From positions 17,980,001 to 18,044,000 of the forward strand of contig NC_088788.1 in assembly GCF_949628265.1 (NCBI RefSeq): 64,000 bases of DNA, in the 5' to 3' direction. The notes under the pieces are model-generated. The model had not been told where the DNA came from. It saw only the letters and a program-made list of their open reading frames with translations, and did no database searches. Source of the DNA: Cloeon dipterum. Its lineage: Eukaryota > Arthropoda > Insecta > Ephemeroptera > Baetidae. This document shows, piece after piece, positions 13,901-25,485 of the stretch. Positions within the stretch are counted from its first letter, which is position 1; each line of letters begins with the position of its first letter. Position numbers and translations under genes: made by a program.

Positions 13901-16900
13901 ACCAAAATTGATCCCTATACGAATGAGCAACATTCAATTAATATAGCCCAAAAATTGCAATTAATCTGACGGGGTTTTGTACTCATGTGTTCGCGCCAGA
14001 TAAACTGGAGCAAAATTAGAATACCTCGCTTAATTTATGTGAGACAGTTAACGAGTTACTTACAACAACGCCTGTAAATGGAGCGTAATTTGAAAATTAC
14101 ACATCAAAAGTTGTTGTAAATCCTTGAGTCAAAGTGGACCTCCTTCTCTCACGTCGCAACACCGGTAATCATCACACGTTTCTGCGTGTTAAAGGTACCG
14201 AAAAGGGCGCCTTCCTGAAGGTGCTGATTATTACTGGACGTGCTTATGATAGATGAATTCGTAATCACAGGCAAATTTGCGCCGCAAGTGCCAATTACTC
14301 ACGGGGAAACAAGACTGAATGTTCTGCAAGTTTTTGTATCGGTGTAACTCCCGTTCGATAGCTGCAATATCGTGTTAGTGTCCGGGTTCTCAGGAGCAGT
14401 TATTGTGAGCAGAGCAAATAATCCCCAAGTCAATTGCGCATTTCACTTTCCGAGAAACTCTGCCAACGCTCTAAACTCGCGGCAAACATATAGTTGAGCT
14501 GCTGGATTCGGGCGCCGGATTTTCCTTTTCATAAATAACGTGCTAATGGCGTGATAATGAAATTTCCAAATTACCTTTCGCTGGCTTCCAGTTTGGTGTG
14601 GGAAGGTGCTGAACAATATCCCATTAAATCGTGGAATGTAACAAAGAAAAGGTGTGCTGCGCGACCAGTCTGAACGTGTTTGCTCTTCCACCCTCACACA
14701 CGCCTAGCAAACACAGAAATCCCTCATGTATTATTTACCACTCACCTACGCAGCAGCATCAGAGCTGGAGCCGCACGCAATCCAGCTTTTCATGCTATAT
14801 TCAAGGAGAAAAGAAGTGCGGCAGTACATTGGAAGAAAAGGTAGCAGGATTCGATTGTCGGCTATACATAATGTAGGGCGTTGAGGGCTCCTCGCAAGCA
14901 GCAACTTTTCCAAAACCCCAGATAGACCTATCAGATAAAAAGAAGCATAACAGATTATTTTTATTTTTGGTTTAACTGTCTGTATAAAAATAGTACAAAC
15001 TATGGGATTGAATCTGAAAATGCAGTACCTGAAATTGTAAATGAACACTAAGAGCTTCCAGCTTCCCCAATCGGTGCATTTAAAAACTATGCCTGATGTC
15101 ATATTCAATTTTTCTTCAAATTTTAAGCAAATGAAGTTTGGTGTCCTGATGTAAGAGGCACAAACCATTGAAAAGCACATTTCCTTACAAATTTATCCAC
15201 GTTTTTAGGCCAGCTGTACAGTCATATTGACATAAATATATATTTAGGACTTTAATTTACCATTTTGTAATATCACAATAAATAAGTGTCAAATTTCAAA
15301 ACAGGTTTGCAAAGAAGCCCCAAGAATTAAAAATGCCAGGACAGTATCGAATTAATATTCATTGTTTCCGTTGGCAATCAGTGTGCCTGCACTTGCGGGT
15401 CTTCCTAAATGCTTTTTATAAACTGCGAATAGGCCGTGAGCCGTTTTACTGCCGTCAGCTGAAAGATACCTGAAAATTCTTCCGCCTGACTTGACTGGCA
15501 AACAGCGCAGATCTTTAAAGTCTAGCTCTCTCGCCTCTTGCATGCACACTTCATTGTCGTCTGGCCTTTTTGTGCGGCTCGCGCCTCACGGTAAGATGCA
15601 AAAAGGGTCGCAGATGTCGGCGGTCGCGTGAATGCCACCGCCGTGCCGACATACACACACGCTATTAAAAAGCTCAGAGCCGCCGAGATGCATCCGCAGT
15701 CGCTAGGAATAACGAGCGAAGCAGCCGGCGCGACCGATTATAAGACCACCAGTTAATTCGCCACGCTCTTCACTTTTTGTCACCAGCCACGAAATATATT
15801 GGTCGAAAAATAAAAAGCTGCGTACTGACTCTAATCCGCACTTTGCAAAGACCATTTAGGCGGAAAAATATACGTTTCCGAGTCACTTTTTATTGATTGC
15901 ACGCGATGTAGGTGGACACAAAAGGCGGTGGTGTGAGATATCATCGTTCAGGGATTTGCGCTTTTGATGTGAAGAAACGTGTAAATTGAAAAGGAAAAAC
16001 TCTGTTTGAGGGATTTGCAATTTATCAATGTTGTGTCGCTTTCTTTGTCTGCAATGTAGAGCATTCTATATAGAAGTATACTTTTTCAAGCAATGCTTTA
16101 AAACTGTAATATGAAAATAGGGAAGAAACCATGGGGTGATTTGATCTACAAAAAGATTCTAGCATTGTTATCTTAACGTAATTTCGAATTTCACTCTTTA
16201 ATATAGCTTAAGATTTAAGACGGAGTTTGTCGCAGGAAGTTGCGGCATAGTCAAGATTTCGTTACTGATTTTTCATTTCATCTGAGCTCAGTGATAAAAT
16301 CAGTTGAAATTTTTAAAAGCTGTTGTATCAGAATTCTCTCTGCATTTAATACTGTGTAATGAATTTCGGTTTGAAGCTAAATTACTGCTGATCCGAGGCC
16401 TGCGAGCTGTTCAGTACAGAAACGAGTATTATTACTTGCTTTCCAATTTTCCCTGCTTATCAGCCACCCTTCCCTCATTTATTTTCCTATAGAAAAATTA
16501 TATTTGTTGATTTTTTTCTATTTTCAGTCTAAATCTAAGATTGAAAAGGAAAAATAATTAATTAATATACACACAACCGAAGTAATGTGTTTGATTTGTT
16601 GTGTTGTAAAAATCAGGGTCGTCATGAATTAATTCCGAGCCATGTGTGTTTCCAATTAATTTAATAACAGGTCCGTTGATTTCCGTCAAATTATGAGAGC
16701 TGGCAGACGAAAATTTATATTTCCTAATAGCCAGTGAAACGGAGGAAAAGCAGCCGAGGCGAGGCGCCAAGCTTTTTTGCTCCCTGGTAATAAAACATCG
16801 AGTCGGTGTGGCCGCAGATGAGCTTGCCGAGCTGTTATTTGGGCGAGAATCAATGAATTTAAAGTGAGAATTTGAGGCCATCAAATTTCAAAAGCGGAGG

Positions 16901-17626
16901 TAATAGAAAAGAGGGCGCGAAGTTGGCCTGTAATTACCGGCTCAGCTCGCAAAATAACCGGCTCGTTTCTGTTATTAACCCTTATTAGGTGCCATGTATC
17001 ATTTCCGCGGCTCCTCTCAGAACTTTCCGACGCGTCAAAAGGAGCAGAGTGAAAACAAAAACGCATTTCCAGCAGTCTTCTGGGAAGCATAAAACTAACA
17101 GCAGACAGTAGAAAGTGCTCAGCTTGTTGAGCTTTTATTGAAAAAAATCCAGCACTCCAATTTTCCAGACCCTTTGGCTCAACGTAATGTAAACTTTGCG
17201 AAAGGTCGATGAAAGAGAAAAAATCGCCGCAGGAGGTTGTCGCCTCTTTTATTCTGTCTCGGCTGACAATACTAGTCTACCTGTTGGTTGTTTTGCACGC
17301 TTATTCGCGTGGCCGACCGTCGGACCATTTCTGAGGCGCCACTCATCGTTCTTGGAACGAAAGACCGGCGCGGCGGAGATTTGAGGCGCCTGTGGGAGTT
17401 AGGCCGCTCGTAAACAATCGAGCGTGAAACCAATAAACCTAAGGCGAGGAGAAAAGGCTCCGGCAGCTGGGAAAAATGGATACAAATATAATAGTAGCGC
17501 GTAGGATAACGTACGTATTACTTGTTTTGTGCGTTTCAGCAGAAAATTCGCTTTAAAGACTAAAAATAGCTTTTGTATTGTGAGATTGGAAGAAACAAAT
17601 TTTGTTGTTAAAAAATAATATGTTTA
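4899..17626. other. Gene-free stretch
   Basis: No supported gene. Open frames here (for example 9541-9864 plus and 14746-15180 minus) lack recognisable domains and splice context. The stretch has alternating AT-rich and GC-richer blocks and CGC-type triplet runs (about 8766-8780). An ATGCAAAT octamer occurs at about 6213, and a 9-bp tandem ACGTCA-containing motif at 10563. Confidence 0.6.
10563..10580. promoter_or_regulatory. Tandem CRE/ATF-like sites
   Basis: Two perfect adjacent copies of gtcacgtca; the reverse strand reads tgacgtgac twice. ACGTCA is the CREB/ATF half-site. No gene start is nearby, so a regulatory role is inference. Confidence 0.25.
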
Positions 17627-17740
17627 AGGTTGTTTCCACGAGAAATTTGGTACCGTCTGCAATTTTGCACTATTTATCGTTGCTCACCATTTAGATTTTT
17701 TGGTATGTTGTTATGGTACTATATATAGCGGTCGAAAAAT
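17627..17740 (+). repeat. Diverged dispersed repeat, copy 1
   Basis: Shares ordered words with 25383-25485: GTTTC, ATTTnGTACCnTCTGCAA, CACCATTT, ATTTTT, then GGnACTATA and GTCG followed by A-rich sequence. The order and spacing suggest one repeat family rather than chance. No coding capacity was seen. Confidence 0.5.
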
Positions 17741-20255
17741 ATATAGTGTTAGAGATACAGAGGATCAAGGGTTGAAAAAAGAGTGTTTGGGTGGACAGTG
17801 GGTAAAATCAAAATTACACAATCGATGTTACCCTCGGAACATGCTTGGGCGGTCAACCCCTTGAAGCCCGTACAAAATTGAACCCTGGATTCAGGGTAGC
17901 CGTCAAGCTATCGATATAATTAAATTCATTAGTGTATAGACACTTAACCGATGCTGCGATGGGCTTTCTATTGGTTCGGTCTGCAAGATCTGCACATCAT
18001 TGGAACAGCCAATAAGTCAAGAGTTTCCAGATTATATGCAATTTGACCCTTTGGAAGCAATCAGGACGCTCAGGAACGATATTATGGGCCCATCAGCGCG
18101 GAAAAATCAATAATGAAGTTTTCGAGAAGACCCTGACAAAAATATTTTAACAAAATAGGTGTTGAATCCCGCAGGTCCCGCCGCATCAATTGCCAAGGTA
18201 AACACTCAGTAACAACTGATCTTATTTATAAATATTTGTAATTCATGTTATGTATCAGGTTAAGTTACAAAAATTAGCCTCCCTGAGAAAATCTAAAATG
18301 ATAATATATTTTTTATATATTTCAGAACCATCAGAATTCAGTGTTCATTCCCATTTGAATGGTTTATTTTATATCATTGCAGTTAGAGATAAAATAATAG
18401 AAGGTGTCGGTAGTTCCTAAATTTTTGCTTTTTTAGGTATATGTAATAAAAAATAAGTGAAGAAAAGCTTGCTTTTAATATAATTTTTATTTAAAGAGGA
18501 ACACATTGGACACTAACCAGATTTTCACGTAACGACAGTTGAAAAGCATAATTACACGTTGCACAGGAGGCGCTGCCACATATGCTTAAGCATCGAGAGT
18601 AAACGACGTCAAATTAACAAGCGTAGTGCGTTATTACGAGCAATCTTCCCACTTTTGGCAAAGTACAAAATGACACACGCCGATGCCGAGCCGCACAAAT
18701 TGGTCGGCGGCTGCCTGCCGAGCGAGCGAATGAGCGGCCGGCCGCACACAAATAATATTTTGCGGCGGCGGCTGCCGTAATTGACTCCTATTAAATAAGG
18801 ACCTCTCGGTAATTGTCGGTCATCAGCAGACGAGTGCCGTGCGCGGCTCTCGCGTAATTACACGTGCAGCGCCAGAGGAAGGTAAATCACTCGGCCACCA
18901 ATTTGCGAGGGACACGACTCACGAAGCTGCGCGACGAGCTACAGACGCGCAGACCCCTCGTGGCGCGCGTACGACTCCGCGTGACCTTCATCCAAAATTG
19001 AAGGTGGCGTCCAAGTGGAATGGGTCTTCACCGGACGGTGGAATCGATCGTCTAAATTCTATTTAATATTTAGTTCTGGTCTCGTTCTTCGCGGAGAGGG
19101 AAAACAATTTAGACCACAAATCAATGCAACAGATCATGTTATTTTTTTTCTTGTTGCATTTGGATGAAAATTGGTCAAATTAAATTTAAATTAGGAAGAT
19201 AAGCTTCAGAAACGAGCTACAAAGAGCATAATAAAATAATCCTTATGGTTGTGTAATATCGAGTGAAGTGAAGTGAAAAACTACTACACAAAAGCTTTTA
19301 GATCGCTAAAAATAGCTTTTAATCCCTTGTATAGTTGGCGATTAAAATCTTTGAACAGCTCCGCACAGAGAAATCCATTTTCCCTGGCCTTGAAGATTTT
19401 ATATCCCTTATTTTATCTCAATACGAGGCTCTGATCACACGTAATCAAATTACCATCGCAGCTGGTTGAAAAAACCCGTAAATAAATTTTTATTACAAAA
19501 CAGTAGCACAACATAAATTTAAATGCTGCCGAGAGCGAAATCTCATTTGATAAATTAAAAAACAAGCAAGCCGCTTAGCTAAAACTGCGTGTGTGCGTTT
19601 GCTTGCGAAAATCTTATTAAATTGTAAATCAGCGCGGCTAAGGTCGCTGGCAATAAAAACTTTCGGCGCGCCGCTTAGAAGTACGTGCATTGCTAAATAG
19701 TATAACTCACGCCAATCCTTATATTGCCCCTAATTTGCATTATTTTTAGGCCGGGAGTTGCTCTATTACGCGTCTCTCGGTAATCGTAGCATCCGCAGTC
19801 TTTGACACTTAATTAAGGCGTGAATAAAATGCTTGAAAAATTTGATACGCCGAGCCAAGCTCTTAAATGCTGCCACATTTAGGCAGCTTGACAGAATAAT
19901 TATTTCCAGCCTGGCGCTCTCTCGTGGTTTGCATTATAAAAGCGGACGCCGAATAAGAAGCGTGGGAAAGCGTTGTAGCTGTCGGGGGCTTTGATTGAAT
20001 TGGAAATATTATCATGCGGAAAGAACAAAGGATGGAGCAACCCACTCATTGTTTGCTTTATACTCGTCATGGTTTCAATTTTCTCTCTGCGTATTGAACA
20101 CCGGTATTTAAAACCAAACAAGTGAGAATTAAATGGATAAAAAGCAAAATTATTTCACAATTAGCATTTAGTTTTAAAATTTTGTATTGACGACAAATAA
20201 TTGTTTTGGAATGGCTGAGAACACTGTAATTCATAGATAGAATTTTTTGAAAGTA
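17741..20255. other. Gene-free stretch downstream of the GH18-like gene
   Basis: No supported gene. The part at 17740-18180 has fewer A/T runs than its surroundings and could be an old insertion. A GC-rich block lies at about 18700-19030. The 3' UTR of the minus-strand GH18-like gene must fall near 20100-20255, but no canonical poly(A) signal is visible there; a TATAAA variant lies on the minus strand near 20058. Confidence 0.5.
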
Positions 20256-22444
20256 TCAAGGACAAGAAGGAAGCACACACTCATTAAAGCCTCTGACGAT
20301 TTCATTGATAGATCTCAAAACAGGGGCTGGGCCGCACCCGATATCGTTGGCTATGTCGTCGTTAAAAACCGCCACAACGTGAACCCCACCAAGTCCAAAG
20401 TTTCGCACGATTTCCATCTTTTTCTCAAAATTAATATTAGAATTTCGTGAAACACACATTATAGATTTACCCTTTGTTGGATTGAAAACATATCATCATA
20501 AGAGGCCCACTTGGTGCCATCGCACGCAAATGACTGCAAAGCTTCGTTGTTTGATTTTGTGATTTCCCATTTGCCTTTCTCCGTCACTAGCACACGATAT
20601 AAGAACTTACAAAGAGGTAAATTGTGAAATCAATCATTAAAACAATAATATCATCACATACTTTGTTCCAAGCCATTTGCTCTCTTTTATCAGTAACTGT
20701 TGGAACTCCAATCTTAGCCAGCTTATTGCTATTTTATTTTTTAATGATTCTGCGTCCTTGAAATTTTTCCATATATATTACCTTTTTAGCAGATCAAAAA
20801 TTTCTACGTCTGGCTTAATTGAGAGGATAATCTGGTCATCATCGTTGATCTGGTTTTTAAAAACCTCCAAGGACTGTCGCTAAATATTTGCACAACATAA
20901 CGTAATTATTATTATAATTTGGTTATTATTTTAAACAAACCACTTCTTTGTTTGGAGTGCTCAGGGACGTGAACGAAAACCGAGTGCCTCCGTAATCTGT
21001 TGCATAAACGAAAAGGTAATCCACAGCCTCCGCTACTTTTGGAATATCCAAGCCTTTGCAGAGCATTAGAACTGATACAGCAATTAAGAGAATCACATTT
21101 TCACCTCTAGAAATAATTGCTTTATTTCCTGAGCATTCCGTCGTGAGTAACAAACCTCCAGGCTTCAGCAAACTTGTGAAATTGCTCAGCAACGTGACAT
21201 AATTCGATTTATCCGCAAGAAATCCCTCAGAGGCTGCCTGTAAAAATTTGCTATTGGTGTTTGCTAACAAATTGAAACATTACAAAAGGACTGCCAGGAA
21301 AAATCCAGCGGATGTTTAAGCCATCCAGGTTGTAATTTTTTACTATGCTCACGACATCAACAACAAACGAGTTCCTTTGGTCATCGTTCTTGGCAATTGC
21401 AGAGAACAGTTTGGGTGAAATTGTTTGCGGCATTTCCTTAGCGCTGTCCCAAAAATTTCCTTTTCATTTGGAAAATTATCTCAATGTATTTGCCTTAATT
21501 TCTCTCACCAATTGTCAGCAAAACCTTCAATCGAGCCGATTGAAATGTTTTTATATGTGGTCGTAATGCTAAAAATTACTGGATTTATTATGTAATTAAT
21601 GATTTAAAAAATCTGAGCACTGTTGAAAAATTCGTCCATAAAGACCGCTTTCTTCTTTGCCTCGTCGTATTTTACTAGAGGGTACAGTAAAATATGAGTG
21701 CAGAAATTAGAGTTCACTATCCATTGAGATGCGCTGCCTTTAATTCCAGCAGCACGGGCACCATCTAAAGAGCTAAACAATTAAAGGAAAAGTTTAAATC
21801 TGCACTTATTCTTGAGGAAATCTGCGCTTTACACTGGATCAAAGTTGCAAAAAACTTTCTTGTTTGACCGTTGGTTTGGCGTGAACTTATTTGAACAGTA
21901 TTGATCAGCAGCTAAAAAGGCAAACAGTAACTAGGCCCTAAAAAATTAAACAATTAAAACCATTCCAAGTTTCAGGGTTGAATTTGCAACTGTCCTCGTT
22001 CGCGGTGTCTTCAAACAGGCCGAGACATTCGGCAAAGCAATGGTTGATATTATGCCTCTTGTATCTGACCCCTCCGTCCCTGAAGGGGCAATCTGGTGCA
22101 TCTGTCGTGACTCTCACCGTGACGGTTGATTTGCGTCTAATTGGTGATTCGGACGTTACCCTAATAGGCGGCTTTTGCTTATTATCGGTTGCTTTGCCTG
22201 CTCATGGACATCAACATCATTTTTTGGAACTTGAGAAAGTTGACATTTTGATTTGATCCTCACCTGGCGCTGTGTCAGGACTGTTTTCGTCGTCCTCCTC
22301 GTCATCAATGCCAGCTCCAGCAGCAACCTTTCAGAAAGTGTACATGAGATTTGCTTTTGAAATTCAAGAAATGGAAAGCTAATAATTTTCACAAACTTGC
22401 AGACAAAGCAGCAACGAAATTGGTAAGAGAAAGCAAATTTTCAT
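20256..22444 (-). CDS. Secreted GH18 chitinase-like protein, predicted catalytically inactive (13 coding exons)
   Basis: Coding exons in transcript order: 22444-22397, 22327-22264, 22197-21961, 21911-21833, 21772-21621, 21568-21509, 21459-21284, 21237-21105, 21053-20941, 20879-20782, 20728-20662, 20605-20471, 20423-20256. All junctions are GT/AG and phase-consistent; the sum is 1530 nt (509 residues, TGA stop). Residues 1 to about 20 are a signal peptide (MKICFLLPISLLLCLQ, then VAAG). Residues 24-30 are acidic (DDEEDDE). Five cysteines (74, 91, 95, 108, 122) form an unrecognised module. The GH18 barrel follows: KVFC (C138), CTH (C167), LKVLLTIGG (206-215), YATDYGG (333-339, the usual YDYHG position), WASYDD (442-447) and GLGG (464-467). 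The catalytic motif, normally DGxDxDWE, reads D259-G-L-N262-I-R264-W-I266, so the acid/base Glu and two Asp are missing. By family knowledge this should not hydrolyse chitin; a lectin, growth-factor or immune role is inference. Introns are about 45-67 nt except the first-exon intron. The weakest junctions are the acceptor near 20729 and the donor near 21620. No AATAAA was seen within about 200 nt downstream. Confidence 0.85.
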
Positions 22445-25382
22445 GTTTGTGTGTTTGTTGTCAGAACAGCGTACAACACGCATATAAAACAAATCCAACC
22501 TACGCCTGACACTATCAACATCTATATACAAACCAGCGTTGGCAGGAAGGGCTTCCTGTGAAACGATCTGTTCCATCGGGAATGCTGGAGGTGTAAAAAA
22601 AAACATTTGTGTGTCACTGGACTCAAAATGGTGTGAAGCCGAAAGAACACAATTTAAAACGTCTCCAAAAAGTGCTTTCAGGATCAAAATGCATTATTTA
22701 AACTGGATTGATACAAGTTAACAGTAGAAAATTATAATAAATGTTGGCTAAAATAAGCAGTAGTTTGAATTGCTGGTTTCAAAATTTTTTCTGCAATGTA
22801 AAATAATCATAATATGAACTTCGTGCGATTAAAATTCAAATTGTGCTCATTTATTCCGAAATTTATAGCGTATGACCATATATGCTTGGAAGATTTTGAT
22901 TTCTCTATTTGAGATCTATACAATGGTTTTTGCCAAGTTTGGGGAAACTCTCTGTTGTGCAATTAAATAAGATTTCTAGTACAGTGAAAGTCTCACCATT
23001 TGAAAATCGTGCTTAAAATTTGCAACCTCTTTTTTCAATATCTTTCATTGCCATCTGGGTCAATTTTAGCTTTATAACTGAATATTTAGGGATATGTTTA
23101 TGCATTGCAAGAAGGATCGATCCTCTTTAATATAAACATAATAGATAAGTCATCAATTCTTCTAAAAGTGTTAAAAAAGGAACAGACGCAAGAAATTCGA
23201 ACGAGATGTAATGAGAAAAGAGTAAAAAATTTAAAGCTACCTCTCCACTCGACCCTCCAACCGCGGGGTCCGAAAAAACCAATCGTAGTGTTTCAAGTGT
23301 AGACGGTGCGGTTGTTTTGTATATTTTTGCACCAGCTCGCATAGCAGTGTGGCATTTTTGCTCCCTTTTATTGCAAGCAAATTCCTTTGGGTAGTGCGGA
23401 GCCTTCAATACGCGCCAACAATGGCCGGCGTGCCTGAGTGTCAGCACAGAGAAGCAATTTCGGCTGATGTTTTTTTATTGGTGCAGATAATAATCGCAAC
23501 AATGCAGAAAGGAGCAGCATGCGCCCGGGAGTGCGACGAGTACACATACACACACGCCGCGTCGAGAGCCGCAGAGCGTGTGTGCCGACTTATTCTCGCC
23601 TCTGGCTCGAGGGGATATTAATTTATTCGCCTCTCCAGAGTGACCCTCGCATCAATTGATGTTCACCCGCCGCGAGAATGATTAGACTCGAAATAAATTG
23701 TAGTCTGACAGATGATCGAAAGGTAATTAGTAGCAGAAATATCACCACAGGCGGTCTGAGCTGCCGAGTCTCATCACAAGCAAAAATCATCTTCGGTGGC
23801 AGTGTTAGAGTAGGAAGTTTTAATTTAAATTGTAGTTTGTGCACAGGGATTTCTGACCAAATAAGGTAGCGAAAACCACGTGGAATTGATTCAATATTTG
23901 CTAAAGCAAATTAAGATTTATTATTCTATATATTTTTCAAGATTTTAAATTAATGCTAAACCCTTAACTAAAGTTTAAAACTAAGGATGAAGGTGGCATA
24001 ACTGAATATTTAGAGCCTAAAATTTAAGATCTGTCGAAATTAAAAATTTGGTCAATCTTTAACAATAAAAATATTTTTAAACTATTTCTAAATCAAGATT
24101 TAAAAGAAATACAACAGCCTTTTTTGATTGTTTTCAACTATAAATTTTGGGACGGCAACAGTTAACAAGTGTCCCGTCATATTCTCCAGTCCAGACCAAA
24201 ATTGCTGCAAGTGGTGAGCACCACATCCATCGAGGTAATAGCACGTACTTTTATGATCGTTATGCGACACTGCCCTTGAACCCTCTCCTTGACTTTTCTC
24301 TCTCGCACCACATGTTTGTACGCATCAAAAGGCAGCGCGTCCCGCCACTCTTGTCAGTCGCCGCGCTCTTCTATCGTCATTACATTATTACACCTTTGCT
24401 CTTTTTAACTCCTTAATTAGAAATTCATTATAACCCGCGAGGTCACTTCTTGTCCCCGACCAAAACAGCAACCGGCCAACCGACTGAAACCGAATCAGCC
24501 TCATGAATTAATTCGCGCGGCTTAGCCTCCAGGATGTAATTATGCGGTGCTCAAAGGGAGGCGTTGCCGCGATTAACTAATGCCGCATCGCGCCTTCTTT
24601 ATTTCCCCGCACGTCTCGCGCCATTTTTCACCGAGAGCTACCGGACTTGAGAGAGAAACGGGAGCCGCTGCGTCTGTTTTGTCGGCGCCGCGCGCACGTG
24701 TATATATAGTGCGTTTTTCACACACCTCATACGCGCCGTAATCATATGCAAATTAACTAGGTGGTTTGAATTAATCTTGCTTTTCCCTATCTCGCCGAGC
24801 CCACGGCTGTGATTCGGCTAATTTGCAATAAATAATTCCATTTTGACGATGTGCAGTATAAATCACTCCAGTCAACGACGCAATGCCCGCCAAAGCATGC
24901 TCGATTAATTTGGCGAAAATATAATGCCAGATTTATTTCTCATAGCCAATTCCCAGCCGTGATTTATAGACCCTCTTAAATTAGTGCCCCTCCAGAAACC
25001 ACTTTTCTGAAATAAATAGAAAAATAATTCTCAATTAAAAATTTAGGGTTTTCCCTTTTGCGACTTGAAGTGATCTCACTGGGTTCCGATTCGTGCATAG
25101 CCTGTCATCAAACAAATCAAGATCATTCGAATTATTATCTCTGGTTGTCTATTTTAATAAATTCCAAGGCATAATATTTCAAAATTAATTAGATATAAAT
25201 AAAATATGAATTATTATTGATGCCGTGAAGGCCGATGCGCTCTTTTTCATTTGACGTTTTAAATTTAAAAATTGATGTTCATGTGAAATTTTATTCTGCC
25301 ATAGTTTATCGACTTTAAAATTCCGGAAACTAATTGAAATGTTCTCAGAATGAATTTCATCCAAGCTTAGTTTTTTTTTAAC
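22445..25382. other. Upstream region of the GH18-like gene and gene-free stretch
   Basis: The first about 60 bases upstream of the GH18-like start contain a minus-strand TTTTATATG (22481-22489), about 40 nt from the ATG, which may be a TATA box with a very short 5' UTR. The minus-strand start context AAACATGAAA is insect-like. Beyond this I see no gene. Confidence 0.4.
24698..24760 (+). promoter_or_regulatory. Candidate promoter or enhancer: E-box, TATA and octamer cluster
   Basis: CACGTG is followed at once by TATATATAG, and about 35 bp downstream by a perfect POU octamer ATGCAAAT (24746-24753) next to TTAACTA. The block lies in GC-rich sequence flanked by TAATTA-type homeodomain words. No coding exon was found downstream, so the target gene is unknown. 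Confidence 0.2.
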
Positions 25383-25485
25383 GGGGTGTTTCTCCAAAAG
25401 ATTTAGTACCATCTGCAAATTTTCAACTTTTTTAGCACCATTTTAATTTTTAGTGTGTTTTAGGACTATAGAGGTGTCGGAAAAC
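25383..25485 (+). repeat. Diverged dispersed repeat, copy 2
   Basis: Same orientation as 17627-17740 and sharing GTTTC, ATTTAGTACCATCTGCAA, CACCATTTT and GGACTATA, then GTCGGAAAA. CTCGGAACATGC also occurs after both copies (about 17836 and about 25774) at different distances, so the element may be longer with internal deletions. Confidence 0.5.

Noticed and set aside
14633..14655. miR-1-like seed (TGGAATGTAA)
   Set aside because: The match stops after the seed and no hairpin with a complementary arm is visible.
14746..15180. 144-codon open frame, minus strand
   Set aside because: Hydrophobic and cysteine-containing but without a recognisable pattern; the start has no supporting context.
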